Assembly: GCF_015062915.1 (NCBI RefSeq)
Contig: NZ_SUTJ01000005.1
Coordinates: 97,738-161,737, forward strand
Source of the DNA: Methanobrevibacter thaueri
GTDB lineage: Archaea > Methanobacteriota > Methanobacteria > Methanobacteriales > Methanobacteriaceae
Length of the DNA: 64,000 nucleotides
Direction of reading: 5' to 3'
Shown: in pieces, positions 38,878 to 50,333 of the stretch
Numbering within the stretch: position 1 is the first letter of the stretch
How the letters are laid out: each line of letters starts with the position of its first letter
Program-made: the position numbers and the translations under genes
Notes under the pieces: model-generated
Told to the model about the DNA's origin: nothing
What the model saw: only the letters and a program-made list of their open reading frames with translations
The model's database searches: none

Positions 38878-39623
38878 ATTTAGAGATTTAATTTCTCTAT
38901 TTCTTTTTTTCTTTTTTTTAACAACACTTTTTTAAAACAATTTTTTTTTATTCTAACTTCTATTCTATTCAATTTTCATTAAAATTTGTTTAAAATAAGC
39001 ATTTTCTATTATTTATCTGAATCAATATTGATTTTCATTGGTACATAGCTTTTTAAATAATTCTGCACTAAATATCTTTGGTTAACCTATGAAAGCTTTT
39101 GCCAGCTTAAATTAAATCATTCCATAACATTAATAGGTGATTATTTTGAGTAGAAAAACGGAATTGTTATTAATTTTAATTATTACATTTCTTCAACTCA
39201 TCACCAAACTAATAAAGTAGAATAATCAGTGGTTGAATGTAAAAAAATCCAAAGTTTTAGAATTTCCTTTGGTTGGTTTTTTGCTTTCATTGATACGTAT
39301 CAAAAATATTATATAATGTTAAATGTAAAATTAGAATTGTACAATAAAGTTGATTATTACTTTATTTGTATAATGTTATGGAATTTAGTATGAAGTTAGA
39401 TTTCATTTCTAACTTTATATTAATCTTAAAGCTATTTTTTTGCGATAATTACTAACTTTAATTAATTGGTCATAATTATATAACTATTGTTATTAGAGGA
39501 AATAAGATGAGGGACAATCCGAAAATACTTTTATCTTAGTAGTGCAAGAATACCATGACGTCTTTTAAGTCGTGGATGAATTGCACAAACATAGGTATGA
39601 ACATAAGTTTATTAGTAACCAAA

Positions 39624-39650
39624 TGCTCTCTCGGCATTATATTTTATATC
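39624..39650 (+). promoter_or_regulatory. TGCTCTCTC element next to TATA-like sequence upstream of tnpB
   Basis: TGCTCTCTCGGCATTATATTTTATATC read directly. Confidence 0.5.
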
Positions 39651-39728
39651 TTATGTGATAATATTATTATTGTGTGTTTTTTCAATTTGAAAAAATTGTA
39701 AAAAAAACGCATTGGATGTGAGTTTCAT

Positions 39729-40937
39729 ATGTTTTCTGAGTATAATCTTGTTAATAAAGGTATTGTGGTTAAATTATATCCTGATGAAAGTATGAAGGAT
39801 AAAATTAATCAAAATATTAATAACGCCAGATTAACTTGGAATAAATTATTAGAAGAATATCAGGAAACATTTGAATTGTTTAAACAACAAGGATACACAA
39901 AGTTACAATGCAATCAGAAAACATTCAATACAATGTTGAACATGTTGAAAACACAATATCCCTTCTTGTATGAAAGTGAGTCAAGCAGCCTACAACAGGT
40001 CTATCGTGACCTAATAACTGCATTTAATAGATTCTTCAACAATACATCCGATTATCCTAGATTCAAATCCAAAAAGAATCCAAAACAAAGTTTCAGAATA
40101 CAAAACAACAATAATATCAAAATACAAGACAATACAATTGTCTTACCAAAACTAGGAAAAGTACATTACAGAACCAGCACCCATTATAAAAGATTACTAA
40201 AAGAATCTAAAATAAACAATGTAACCATTAAAAAGGAGCACGGTCACTTTTATGCAGTTTTCAACATCGAAACCGAAGTAGAGACAATGGATTATACTTA
40301 TAAGAGCGTGGGAATTGATCTTGGTATGAGAACATTAGCAATCCTCAGCAACGGACTAAAGATAACCAATTTAGACACGACACATGAGGAAAAAATGATT
40401 AAAAAATACCAAAAAAGCCTATCACGAAAAAAATACAACAGCAACCGCTACAACAAAACACTAAAAAAACTAGGCAAATGGATACAAAGAAAAAACAACC
40501 GCATAAAAGACGCATACCACAAATTAAGCAACTACCTAGTCAAAACATACGACCTAATCTGTATGGAAACACTAGACATACAAAAAATATTCGAAGAAAC
40601 CGATTATAGCAAAAAACTACAGAATATCAGCTGGTACAAGTTAGTGGAAATGATAAAATACAAATGCGAATGGTACGATAAAATATTCGTCCAAATAAGC
40701 CAATGGTACCCATCCAGCAAAAATTGTCACGTATGCGGATACTACAACAAAGACTTAGGCGATGAAAAAAAATGGATCTGCCCACACTGCCAAACACAAC
40801 ACGACAGAGACATAAACGCCGCCAAAAACATAGAACAAAAAGGATTCAGACTTCTTAGTGAAAAAAATAAGATGAACCTCAGGGACTGGGGGGATAGCAC
40901 GGTAATACTACTTTCGTGGGAAAGTACTTGCCCGTGA
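39729..40937 (+). CDS. tnpB: TnpB, RNA-guided endonuclease / IS605 OrfB family
   Basis: RuvC-like VGIDLGMRTLAILSNG, YDLICMETLDI, DRDINAAKNI and zinc ribbon CHVCGYYNKDLGDEKKWICPHC all present. Confidence 0.92.
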   Translation: MFSEYNLVNKGIVVKLYPDESMKDKINQNINNARLTWNKLLEEYQETFELFKQQGYTKLQCNQKTFNTMLNMLKTQYPFLYESESSSLQQVYRDLITAFNRFFNNTSDYPRFKSKKNPKQSFRIQNNNNIKIQDNTIVLPKLGKVHYRTSTHYKRLLKESKINNVTIKKEHGHFYAVFNIETEVETMDYTYKSVGIDLGMRTLAILSNGLKITNLDTTHEEKMIKKYQKSLSRKKYNSNRYNKTLKKLGKWIQRKNNRIKDAYHKLSNYLVKTYDLICMETLDIQKIFEETDYSKKLQNISWYKLVEMIKYKCEWYDKIFVQISQWYPSSKNCHVCGYYNKDLGDEKKWICPHCQTQHDRDINAAKNIEQKGFRLLSEKNKMNLRDWGDSTVILLSWESTCP

Positions 40938-40980
40938 AGTAAGAATCCTCGACCTCATTAAGGTCGAGGTAGTTCAAGGA
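40860..40980 (+). ncRNA. Predicted omega-RNA (reRNA) scaffold at the 3' end of tnpB
   Basis: Hairpins TACTTTC-GTGG-GAAAGTA (40909-40926) and CCTCGACCT-CATTA-AGGTCGAGG (40947-40969) at the position where TnpB omega-RNAs are encoded. Confidence 0.5.
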
Positions 40981-41400
40981 TTGTTCTCAATATTCGGTAC
41001 ATGGCTTGGCGGAAAACTGATCTTCAAAAAAGACAAGGCCACACTAATAATATTTCAGATAGTCTGTGCAGCAGTTTTTGTTTGCATGTATTTCTCAGCA
41101 CACTTCCTGATTCCTATTTTGATACTGGTCCTGATATTCGGTGTGCTTGACGGAATGGGCTACAATCTCATCCAGTACATTGAAACATCCGTCCTGCCGG
41201 ACAGTCCCGAGCTTGCCAATGGTGTTTTTTTGAGTGTTTTGAATGGTGGAATAGCAATAGGAATCGCTATTGGAGGATTTCTGGTTGACGGCTTTGGTGT
41301 AATGTCAATATTCACATTTGGAACAGCATTCCTGCTCATTGCATTGGTGATGCTCGTTTATGTAATCCTGATTTTAAGGATTGATTTGAAATACAGTTAG
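40981..41400 (+). pseudogene. C-terminal fragment of an MFS-type transporter
   Basis: FGVLDGMGYNLIQYIETSVLPDSPELANGVFLSVLNGGIAIGIAIGGFLVDGFGVMSIFTFG, about four TM; no matching N-terminal half adjacent; begins at the TnpB element right end. Confidence 0.7.
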
Positions 41401-41507
41401 TGAAAATAATTTAGTTCTTTTTAGTTTTTTGTTAAATATTCATAACTCTTATATTATAAGATAAACAAAAATTAAATCATAAATATATTGGATATTTAGG
41501 TGAGTAA

Positions 41508-42776
41508 ATGACTAATTATCATGACGAAATTTTAAAGTTTGAAGAAATTGCAAAAGAACATACTCAATACATGAGAAACAGTGTCAATTTAATCGCTTCC
41601 GAAAACGTTACCAGTGTAGAGGTAACAGAAGCATTAGCAACTGATTTCGCACACAGATACGCAGAAGGTCAAGCATTCGAAAGATTCTACGAAGGATGCC
41701 AATATGTCGATTTGGTTGAAGACATGACCAAAAAGCTTTCATGCAAAGTCTATGACTGTGACTATGCAAACGTACAGCCAGTATCCGGAGTAACCGCTAA
41801 CCTTGCAGCATTCTTTGGTTTTGCAAAACCTGGTGAAAAGGTAATGGCATTGGAAGTACCTTCAGGAGGTCACATTTCACACGCAGACGTAAGTGCAGCA
41901 GGTATCCGTGGACTCAAAACAGTTTTCCATCCATTGGATAAAAACGTGATGAACATTGACATTGACGCAATGAACAAGAAAATCCTTGAGGAAAAACCAA
42001 AAATCGTATTGTTCGGAGGAAGCTTATTCTTATTCCCACACCCAATCAAAGAAGCACGTGAAGCTGCTGATGAAGTCGGCGCAACTGTAATGTATGACGG
42101 TGCACACGTATTGGGTCTTATTGCAGGTGGACAATTCCAACAACCTCTTAAAGAAGGTGCAGACCTGATGATGGGAAGTACCCACAAGACATTCCCAGGT
42201 CCACAAGGTGGAATTATCCTCTCACACAAGGAAAACGAGGAAATCATCGACAATGCAGTATTCCCTGGTGTAGTCAGCAACCACCACTTGCACCACCTCT
42301 TAGGTTTAGGTATCGCAACTGCTGAAATGCTTGAGTTCGGTGAAGCTTACGCTAAACAAACAATCAAAAACGCACAAGCATTAGGTCAGGCAATGTATGA
42401 ATTAGGCTTTGACGTTTTATGTGAAGATTTAGGATTCACCCAATCCCACCAAATCGCTGTGGACTTAAGCTCCATTAGATCAGCATCCGATATCGCTAAG
42501 GAATTGGCTGACAATAACGTGATTCTAAACAAGAACCTCTTGCCTGGTGACGACAGGGACAACTCCGATGATCCTTCAGGTATCCGAATAGGTACTCAGG
42601 AAATTACCAGAAGAGGATTGAAGGAAAAAGAAATGAGTGAAGTAGCTGAATTCATCAAACGTGTAGCTGTTGATAAGGAAAACATCGCTGATGAAGTTGC
42701 TGAATTCATGAACCAGTACACTACACTCGATTACGCATTCTCAGACAGAGACGCTTACGAATATCACAGATTATAG
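41508..42776 (+). CDS. glyA: Serine hydroxymethyltransferase
   Basis: [54 protein letters not shown]. Confidence 0.95.
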   Translation: MTNYHDEILKFEEIAKEHTQYMRNSVNLIASENVTSVEVTEALATDFAHRYAEGQAFERFYEGCQYVDLVEDMTKKLSCKVYDCDYANVQPVSGVTANLAAFFGFAKPGEKVMALEVPSGGHISHADVSAAGIRGLKTVFHPLDKNVMNIDIDAMNKKILEEKPKIVLFGGSLFLFPHPIKEAREAADEVGATVMYDGAHVLGLIAGGQFQQPLKEGADLMMGSTHKTFPGPQGGIILSHKENEEIIDNAVFPGVVSNHHLHHLLGLGIATAEMLEFGEAYAKQTIKNAQALGQAMYELGFDVLCEDLGFTQSHQIAVDLSSIRSASDIAKELADNNVILNKNLLPGDDRDNSDDPSGIRIGTQEITRRGLKEKEMSEVAEFIKRVAVDKENIADEVAEFMNQYTTLDYAFSDRDAYEYHRL

Positions 42777-42782
42777 ATTAAA

Positions 42783-43475
42783 ATGAGAATAGCCTTCGCA
42801 TTTACTGGAGCCGGTCATTTACTTCGAGAATCAGTGCAAGTTGCCCTAAAACTTGCTAAAGAGCATGAAGTCACTGTTTTCCTATCAGGTGCAGCGGAAG
42901 AAGTCCTTAAGATGTATGGACTTTATGAAAGCGTTGTTAACATCACTGGTGGAAAATACAGGGAATTGGCCACTGATTCCAACCAGAAATTTTCATATCC
43001 AATCACAGGCCGTTTGTCATTAGGCAAATACGACCTGTTAATAGTCTCACCGGCTACAGCAAATACCGTTTCAAAAATAGTCTATGGAATAGCGGACACA
43101 CTTGTTACAAATGCAGTGGCTCAAGCAGGTAAAGGAGCTGTTCCTGTCTATATGGTGCCTGTGGATATTCATCCGGGGCCAATAGATACTGTCCTTCCTT
43201 CAAAAATGGAATTGTCAAAATGTGAAGGATGTGACGATTGCGTTGCAGCCCTTGTATGTGAACAGGGAGCCATTATTCCACATTCAGAGATAGACCTGAC
43301 AAAATGTATAGGCTGTGGCTTGTGCAGAAATTCCTGCCCGAATGATGCAATATCTGAAGGCAAAATCATTACAATCTACATGCGGGACATTGACATTGAA
43401 AACACCCGCAAGCTTGAAAGCATTGATGATATAAAAATATTCGAAAATCCGGAAGATATTTTAGATAAGATCTAA
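42783..43475 (+). CDS. MJ0208-type flavoprotein with two 4Fe-4S motifs (dihydromethanopterin reductase (acceptor)-like)
   Basis: Flavoprotein fold with PATANTVSKIVYGIADTLVTNAVAQAGKG, then CEGCDDCVAALVCEQGAI and CIGCGLCRNSCPNDAI. Confidence 0.75.
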   Translation: MRIAFAFTGAGHLLRESVQVALKLAKEHEVTVFLSGAAEEVLKMYGLYESVVNITGGKYRELATDSNQKFSYPITGRLSLGKYDLLIVSPATANTVSKIVYGIADTLVTNAVAQAGKGAVPVYMVPVDIHPGPIDTVLPSKMELSKCEGCDDCVAALVCEQGAIIPHSEIDLTKCIGCGLCRNSCPNDAISEGKIITIYMRDIDIENTRKLESIDDIKIFENPEDILDKI

Positions 43476-43751
43476 ACTATCTCCTATTTCTAATTTTAAC
43501 TTATTTTTTTTAGTTTCCAGAATATATGCAGCCCGTTTTTTTGGCTTGTAGAATTTCCATGGCTTTAAGCTAACCTTATCATATATTATCTTGTTTTTAT
43601 CGAGGAAATATATGTCAATCTCGAATCTCATGAACATGGTGTGGATTGACGAGTCTGTGAGGTTTGTGAACAATAAAGTGTCCTCAAAGTCTTTTTTGCC
43701 CATAAGTCCCTTAAAGCGTTTAAAAAAAGTGTCTGCAAGTATGATTTTCAT
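43461..43751 (-). CDS. DUF192-family protein
   Basis: ADTFFKRFKGLMGKKDFEDTLLFTNLTDSSIHTMFMRFEIDIYFLDKN. Confidence 0.75.
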   Translation of the reverse strand: MKIILADTFFKRFKGLMGKKDFEDTLLFTNLTDSSIHTMFMRFEIDIYFLDKNKIIYDKVSLKPWKFYKPKKRAAYILETKKNKLKLEIGDSLDLI

Positions 43752-43810
43752 ATAATTATGGTTATAATCATTAATATTTAAGTTTTTAACAATTAGAATG
43801 CAATATTGAC

Positions 43811-44476
43811 TTAGATGAATGATTTTGACTGGATTTCACCGTTGATGAGGTCTTCAATTGCAATCCTGAAGTCTTCCTTTTCGAATGCACCGGGTATGAT
43901 TAATTGATCGTCAGAACTGTTCAGGATATAGAGGGGTATTGACTCGACACCCATTTGTATGGCGTCCTCCTCGTCGATTTGAACCTCGAAGCTGTAGGAT
44001 TCGCCTTCAAGAAAATTCCTGATTTCCTTTTCATCCAGACCCAGTTCATTGGTTATTTCAACAAGCACATCAGTATCGGCTATAATCTTGTTTTCAACAA
44101 AATTGGCATGATAAATTTTTAAAACGACTTCCATGGCTAGTTCAGGGTGTTTGTTTTGTATGTATTTGACCAGCCTGTGGGCTTTTCTTGATGATGTCAG
44201 TTGAATGTCCTGGTAGTTCATTTCAAACCCGTCTTCATGGGCTATTTTTTCCAGTTCAATGATTTTCTCTTCGGCTGTTTCAGGTGTCAGGCCGTATTGC
44301 AGGATGTTTTGGGTGATTATTGAACCGGTTGGAGTGTCGAATATGGTGGGATACAGTTCAAATGGTTTCATTTCCCATTCAACTTCAACATCCACTTCAT
44401 TCGATGCCTTTTTCAGGCGATGAATACCTATATAGGAGTTTGGACAGTTGAAGTCACTCCAGTGTTTTATCTTCAT
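43811..44476 (-). CDS. DsbA-family (FrnE-like) thioredoxin-fold oxidoreductase
   Basis: MKIKHWSDFNCPNSYIGIHRLKKA; MGVESIPLYILNSSDDQLIIPGA near the C-terminus. Confidence 0.8.
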   Translation of the reverse strand: MKIKHWSDFNCPNSYIGIHRLKKASNEVDVEVEWEMKPFELYPTIFDTPTGSIITQNILQYGLTPETAEEKIIELEKIAHEDGFEMNYQDIQLTSSRKAHRLVKYIQNKHPELAMEVVLKIYHANFVENKIIADTDVLVEITNELGLDEKEIRNFLEGESYSFEVQIDEEDAIQMGVESIPLYILNSSDDQLIIPGAFEKEDFRIAIEDLINGEIQSKSFI

Positions 44477-44920
44477 GTTCTTTCTCTTTTTTGGCTTTTT
44501 TGTCATTTTTATAAATCTTGTAGAGTTTCATCATGTTGTCTACGAGTTTAAAAAGTGAATTGTATTTTCTGTGGAAGCTCATGTTTAAATATTTCAAGAT
44601 AATCTTATATGTAATGTTTGGTTTGACATTACCATTCGAATTTCCAAATTCAAAGTTAATTTCCAAATTGATATATATCCCATTTTTCATTCAAATTCAA
44701 AATCAACTATCCATTTTGTTAATGTAAATTCCAATTAAAATAATGTGACTTTGACTTTCAACTGTTAAAATAAATTAGTGCAAATTCATTTAAATTAAAC
44801 TTAAATTGCTTTCCATTTTTGGAATTTTGGCCATTATCATAACCTTTATTTATTATCTAAAACAAAAAGATACATATTATAAATTAATAAATACATTGAT
44901 TATAATTTTGAGGAGTTACA

Positions 44921-47900
44921 ATGCCAATAAAAGAGGCTGACAAATCATACGACCACGATAAGATAGAAAAGAAAGTTCAGAAATTCTGGAAGGAAGAAGA
45001 GACTTTCGCAAAAGTAAATGAACTAAGAGAAAAAGGACCTAGATACTCATTTTTAGATGGTCCACCATACTGTAGCGGAAAAATCCATTTGGGTACAGCA
45101 TGGAACAAGATCATCAAGGATTCCTACCTTAGATACAAATCCATGAACGGATTCAGCTTAAGAAGACAAGCCGGTTGGGACATGCACGGTCTTCCAATTG
45201 AAAACAAGGTTGAGCACATCATGGGAATCCAATCCAAACAGGAAATCGAGGATGAAATAGGAATCGACAAGTTCGTCGACAAGTGTAAGGAATTCGCAAT
45301 CGAAAACAAGATTGCAATGGAACAGGAATTCGACCAATTGGGTGTTTGGATGGACTGGGAAGACCCATACATGACATTAGACCCTAAATACATGGAATCC
45401 TCCTGGTGGATGCTTAAAAGAGCAAACGAACAGGACCTTCTTTTAAACGACCAAAGGGTTATCAGCTGGTGTCCTCACTGTGGAACCGCACTTGCGGCAG
45501 CTGAAATTGAATATGAGGAAAAAGAAGATCCATCCATCTACATTAAATTCCCTGTAACCGGTGAAAAGGACACTTACTTCCTGGTTTGGACAACCACTCC
45601 ATGGACATTGCCTGCAAACCTTGCGATTTGTGTAAATCCTGAATTCGATTACAATTACGTTTCAAAAGATGGCGTCACCTACATCATAGCTGAAAACCTG
45701 ATGGAAGACGTGCTTGGTAAACAAGTCAAAATCCACAGGACCAAAATCCCTGCTGAAAACGATGATGAGGAAGACCAAGTCATTGAAGAAAAAGAAGTGA
45801 TGTATGAAGTCATCAAAACAGTCAAAGGTGAAGACTTACTTGGAATGAGCTATGACTATATTTTGGCTGACGAGATTCCAAAACAAATGGAATTCGACGC
45901 TGAAATCGAAAAGGTACACACTATTTTACCAGGAGACCACGTAGAGCTTGGCGAAGGTACCGGTCTAGTACACACAGCACCAGGACACGGTCCGGACGAC
46001 TTTGAAGTTGGACACGCTCACGGATTGCCAATATTCTGTCCGGTAGGTGAAGACGGATGCTTCACTGAAGATGCAGGAAAATACGATGGAAAGTTCACCA
46101 AGGAAGAAAACCAACAAATCATCGATGATTTGGAAGCTAAAAATTTAATGTATCGTGCAGAAACCATTGAGCACAGATACGGGGTCTGCTGGAGATGCAA
46201 AACCCCTATCATCTACCGTGCAACCAAGCAATGGTTCCTTAAAGTAACCGACATTAAAGATAAGATGCTTGATGAAATCGACAAGGTCGAATGGGTACCT
46301 AAATGGGCCGGTGAAGGCAGATTCCATGACTGGGTGGACAACGCCCGTGACTGGACAATTTCAAGGCAAAGATACTGGGGTATTCCAATACCTATTTGGG
46401 AATGTCCTGACTGTGGAGAGCTAAAGGTAATAGGCTCACTGAATGAATTAAAAGAAGAATCCTTAAATGAAATCAATGTAACAGACTCAGAACTAATCCA
46501 CAGGCCATATGTAGACCAAGTCGAAGTAAAATGTGACAAATGCGGAAGTTCAATCAAAAGAATCCCTGACGTACTGGACGTATGGATCGACTCCGGTGTG
46601 GCCGGATGGGCATCACTCTACTACCCAGAGGAAAAGGAAAAATTCGAGGACTGGTTCCCATATGACTTCATCACAGAAGGTCACGACCAAACCAGAGGAT
46701 GGTTCTACTCACAACTCGGAACCGGTGTCATATCAATGGGTCAAAGCCCATATAAAAAGGTACTGATGCACGGATTCGTACTTGACGAGCACGGAAACAA
46801 GATGTCCAAATCATTAGGAAATGTTGTTGCACCTGAAGAGGTCATTGAAAAATACGGTGCGGACGTCTTAAGGTTCTACCTCTTATGGGCTTCAAAACCA
46901 TGGGACGACCTCAAGTTCGTTTGGGAAGAACTTTTAAACATCAACAAGATGTTCAACATCCTATGGAACGTTTACGTATTCTCAACAACCTACATGTCAC
47001 TTGACGAGTTCAACCCAATCGGATTGACCAAAGACGACATGATTCTACGTTCAGAAGACAAATGGATTATTTCAAAGGCTAACAGTTTAATTAAAGATGT
47101 TGCTGAAGACCTTGACAACCTGTTCTTCCACAAGGCAACACGTAAAATCAACAATTTCATACTTGAAGACTTAAGCCGCTGGTATGTAAGGCTCATCCGT
47201 GGAAGAACCTGGGTGGAAAGCGATGACCCTGATAAATTAGGAGCATACTATAGCCTATACACAGCACTTGTCAAGTTAATCACAGTATTATGTCCAATAG
47301 CACCTCATGTATCAGAGGAAATCTATGAAAACCTTGTAAAAGGAGTTAATCCTGAAGCTCCTGAAAGCATTCACATGCTCGACTGGGGATATGATGAGGA
47401 AGATATAGACGAGGAGCTTGAAGCTAAAATGGATGTCGCACGTGAAGTGATTGAAGCATCCATCAGGGCAAGGGACATGGCACAATACAAACTCAGATGG
47501 CCAGTATCAGACATCACCGTCGTATCAGAAGATGAGGATGTCCTCAAAGCTATTGAAGAGTTAACAGACATCATTAAAGACCAATCAAATACCAAGGATG
47601 TCATATGCGCCAGCGAATTCGAGAAACTCTCATACAATGCAAAACCAAACCTTAAGATACTCGGACCAAAACTCAAGGGAGACATGGGAAAAGTAGTTAA
47701 AGGTTTAAAAATGGCTGACGGAAATCAAATCAAAGCAGACCTTGAAGCAAACGGCACAGTAACCATTGAAGGAATCGAACTGAACTCAGAAGAAGTGTTG
47801 TTTGACTCAGAATTGCCAGATGATTTCGTTTCATCAGAGTTTGAAGGCGGAAACGTGTTCGTGAACACCAATGTAACATTGGAAATCAGGCAAGAGGCAA

Positions 47901-48160
47901 TGGCACGTGAATTCATAAGAAGGGTTCAGGACATGAGAAAGGACATGGACCTTGATGTTGAGGCAAACATTGATGTAATCGTGGAAACATCAACCGAGTT
48001 CAAGGACTTGATCGTGCCTCAATCAGAAGTGATTTCTCATGAGATAAGAGCACGCAGCCTAGTGATTTGCGACACTGAACAATGCAGCAGCGACGATAAC
48101 GATTATACCAAAGAATGGGATATAGAAGGGGATAAGGTAATTATCTCCATTAAAGACTAA
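44921..48160 (+). CDS. ileS: Isoleucyl-tRNA synthetase
   Basis: [22 protein letters not shown] (HIGH-type), [26 protein letters not shown] (KMSKS). Confidence 0.97.
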   Translation: MPIKEADKSYDHDKIEKKVQKFWKEEETFAKVNELREKGPRYSFLDGPPYCSGKIHLGTAWNKIIKDSYLRYKSMNGFSLRRQAGWDMHGLPIENKVEHIMGIQSKQEIEDEIGIDKFVDKCKEFAIENKIAMEQEFDQLGVWMDWEDPYMTLDPKYMESSWWMLKRANEQDLLLNDQRVISWCPHCGTALAAAEIEYEEKEDPSIYIKFPVTGEKDTYFLVWTTTPWTLPANLAICVNPEFDYNYVSKDGVTYIIAENLMEDVLGKQVKIHRTKIPAENDDEEDQVIEEKEVMYEVIKTVKGEDLLGMSYDYILADEIPKQMEFDAEIEKVHTILPGDHVELGEGTGLVHTAPGHGPDDFEVGHAHGLPIFCPVGEDGCFTEDAGKYDGKFTKEENQQIIDDLEAKNLMYRAETIEHRYGVCWRCKTPIIYRATKQWFLKVTDIKDKMLDEIDKVEWVPKWAGEGRFHDWVDNARDWTISRQRYWGIPIPIWECPDCGELKVIGSLNELKEESLNEINVTDSELIHRPYVDQVEVKCDKCGSSIKRIPDVLDVWIDSGVAGWASLYYPEEKEKFEDWFPYDFITEGHDQTRGWFYSQLGTGVISMGQSPYKKVLMHGFVLDEHGNKMSKSLGNVVAPEEVIEKYGADVLRFYLLWASKPWDDLKFVWEELLNINKMFNILWNVYVFSTTYMSLDEFNPIGLTKDDMILRSEDKWIISKANSLIKDVAEDLDNLFFHKATRKINNFILEDLSRWYVRLIRGRTWVESDDPDKLGAYYSLYTALVKLITVLCPIAPHVSEEIYENLVKGVNPEAPESIHMLDWGYDEEDIDEELEAKMDVAREVIEASIRARDMAQYKLRWPVSDITVVSEDEDVLKAIEELTDIIKDQSNTKDVICASEFEKLSYNAKPNLKILGPKLKGDMGKVVKGLKMADGNQIKADLEANGTVTIEGIELNSEEVLFDSELPDDFVSSEFEGGNVFVNTNVTLEIRQEAMAREFIRRVQDMRKDMDLDVEANIDVIVETSTEFKDLIVPQSEVISHEIRARSLVICDTEQCSSDDNDYTKEWDIEGDKVIISIKD

Positions 48161-48170
48161 GGGTGTTAAA

Positions 48171-50309
48171 ATGACTTTAGAAGATTCTGAAATTAAATAT
48201 ATTGAAGGAATCCTAGGAAGGGAAATGAACGAATTGGAAGAAGGAATGCTTGACGTTATGTTTTCAGAACACTGTTCCTACAAAAGCAGCAGGCCATTCC
48301 TAAGGGCATTCCCAACCGAAGGAGAAAACATTATCTTAGGTCCTGGTGACGATGCAGGACTTGTAAGCGTAACAGACAAATATGCACTAGCCGTTGGAAT
48401 GGAATCTCACAACCACCCATCAGCTATTGAACCTTACGGAGGGGCAGGTACAGGTATCGGTGGAATATTGAGAGACATCATTTCCATGGGAGCAATGCCA
48501 ATAGCACTCTTGGACTCACTCAGGTTCGGACCTATCGAGGATGAAAAATCCAAATACCTCTTTGAACATGTCGTAAAGGGAATTTCCGATTACGGAAACC
48601 GTGTAGGTGTACCGACCGTTGCAGGTGAGATTGAATTTGACGAATCATTCAGAACAAACCCTTTAGTCAATGTAATGTGTGTAGGGCTTGTTGAAAAGGA
48701 CAAGATTGTCCGTGCACAGGCACCAAACATTGGCGACGTATTCCTCCTTATGGGTGGAACAACAGGACGTGACGGAATTCACGGTGTGACATTCGCTTCA
48801 GAAGAATTGACATCCGATTCCGAAACCGAAGACAGGCCAGCTGTACAGGTGGCAGATCCGTTCACCAAAAAAAGAGTTCTTGAAGCATCACTTGAAATCC
48901 TTGAAAAAATCAACGTCAGCGGTGTTAAGGACTTAGGTGGAGGAGGTCTTACATGCTGTATTTCAGAACTAGTTGATTCATCCAAAAACGGAGCTTTAGT
49001 AGATTTAAGAGCTATTCCATTAAGGGAAACCGGAATGACTCCTTATGAAATCATGCTTTCAGAATCCCAGGAAAGAATGGTTTTCGTCATCAATCCAGAT
49101 GATGTTGAATTGGCACAAAAAATCTGTGACAAGCACGAAATCACCTCATCCGTCATCGGTGAAGTAATTGAGGGAAACAACATGATCATTTCAGATGAAG
49201 GGGATGAAATCGCAAATTTACCAACCATTTTACTTGCTGATCCACCTTCAATCGACAGGCCATTGGCTGAAATCCCTGAAGACACTGAAAAAATCGAGCT
49301 TAAGGAACCTCCAATCAAGGATTCAGTACCAAAACTCTTATCCAGTCCTAACATTGCATCAAAGGAATGGGTCTACAAGCAATATGACCATGAGGTTCAG
49401 GTAAGAACAGTCGTTAAACCTGGTGATGATGCAGCGGTTTTAAGAATCGATGAAAACACTGCAATTGCACTTACCACAGACTCAAACACTATACACACCA
49501 AACTCTCCCCATTCGATGGGGCAGCAGGATGTGTTGCAGAGGCAATCCGTAACGTGATTTCAATGGGAGCAACCCCATATGCGGTTGTTGACTGTTTAAA
49601 CTTCGGAAACCCTGAAACTCCTGAAATCCTCTGGCAGTTCAAGACAGCCATTGAAGGAATGAGTCTGGTTGCTGAAAACTTCAATGCACCTGTCATCAGC
49701 GGTAACGTAAGTTTCTACAATGAGACTGAAGGAATCAAAATCAACCCAACACCAGCTGTAGGTGTAATCGGTGTTGAAGACATTGAAAACATCAGAACCC
49801 TTGACTTTAAAAACGAAGGGGATAAAATCCTATTAATCGGTAAGACTTACGATGAATTAACAGGATCTGAATATCACAGATGCATCCACAATCTTGAAAA
49901 AGGAACCGCTCCAAGAATCAGAATCGAGGAAGAAGTGGCTAACGGTCAGACAGTTCTTGATTTAATCTCAAATGATAAGGATAAAAACATCACAGCAGTC
50001 CATGACGTATCCGCAGGAGGACTTGCAGTTGCATTATCCGAAATGGTTATCAAATCAGGTCTTGGATGCGAAGTCACCTTAAAAGATGATGAATTGGATA
50101 AAATACAATTGTTATTCTCTGAAAGCCATGCAAGATACCTCTTGACAGTCAAGGCTGATGCGGTTGACGATATCCTATCACAAATCGACGTTCCTGTTGA
50201 AGTGATTGGGGAAGTTAAAGGCACTTCATTAAATGTCAATGGCCATGAATTTACCTATGAAGATTTAAACAACTCATACCATGGAGTAATCGAAAAGTAC
50301 ATGGTATAG
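48171..50309 (+). CDS. purL: Phosphoribosylformylglycinamidine synthase subunit PurL
   Basis: [62 protein letters not shown]. Confidence 0.96.
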   Translation: MTLEDSEIKYIEGILGREMNELEEGMLDVMFSEHCSYKSSRPFLRAFPTEGENIILGPGDDAGLVSVTDKYALAVGMESHNHPSAIEPYGGAGTGIGGILRDIISMGAMPIALLDSLRFGPIEDEKSKYLFEHVVKGISDYGNRVGVPTVAGEIEFDESFRTNPLVNVMCVGLVEKDKIVRAQAPNIGDVFLLMGGTTGRDGIHGVTFASEELTSDSETEDRPAVQVADPFTKKRVLEASLEILEKINVSGVKDLGGGGLTCCISELVDSSKNGALVDLRAIPLRETGMTPYEIMLSESQERMVFVINPDDVELAQKICDKHEITSSVIGEVIEGNNMIISDEGDEIANLPTILLADPPSIDRPLAEIPEDTEKIELKEPPIKDSVPKLLSSPNIASKEWVYKQYDHEVQVRTVVKPGDDAAVLRIDENTAIALTTDSNTIHTKLSPFDGAAGCVAEAIRNVISMGATPYAVVDCLNFGNPETPEILWQFKTAIEGMSLVAENFNAPVISGNVSFYNETEGIKINPTPAVGVIGVEDIENIRTLDFKNEGDKILLIGKTYDELTGSEYHRCIHNLEKGTAPRIRIEEEVANGQTVLDLISNDKDKNITAVHDVSAGGLAVALSEMVIKSGLGCEVTLKDDELDKIQLLFSESHARYLLTVKADAVDDILSQIDVPVEVIGEVKGTSLNVNGHEFTYEDLNNSYHGVIEKYMV

Positions 50310-50333
50310 GTAAGCTTGGGGGAGTTTTTACAC

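Larger units (their letters stand above)
39542..40975 (+). mobile_element. Solo IS200/IS605-type tnpB element (no tnpA) with left- and right-end hairpins; exact ends approximate
   Basis: Left subterminal nested hairpin GTGCAA...CCATGAC-N9-GTCGTGG...TTGCAC (39542-39586); right hairpin CCTCGACCT-CATTA-AGGTCGAGG (40947-40969); intact TnpB ORF between. Confidence 0.75.

Noticed and set aside
44454-44690. 78-aa - strand ORF upstream of the DsbA-like gene
   Set aside because: Low complexity, Lys-rich, overlaps the DsbA-like gene 5' end; no evidence it is coding.
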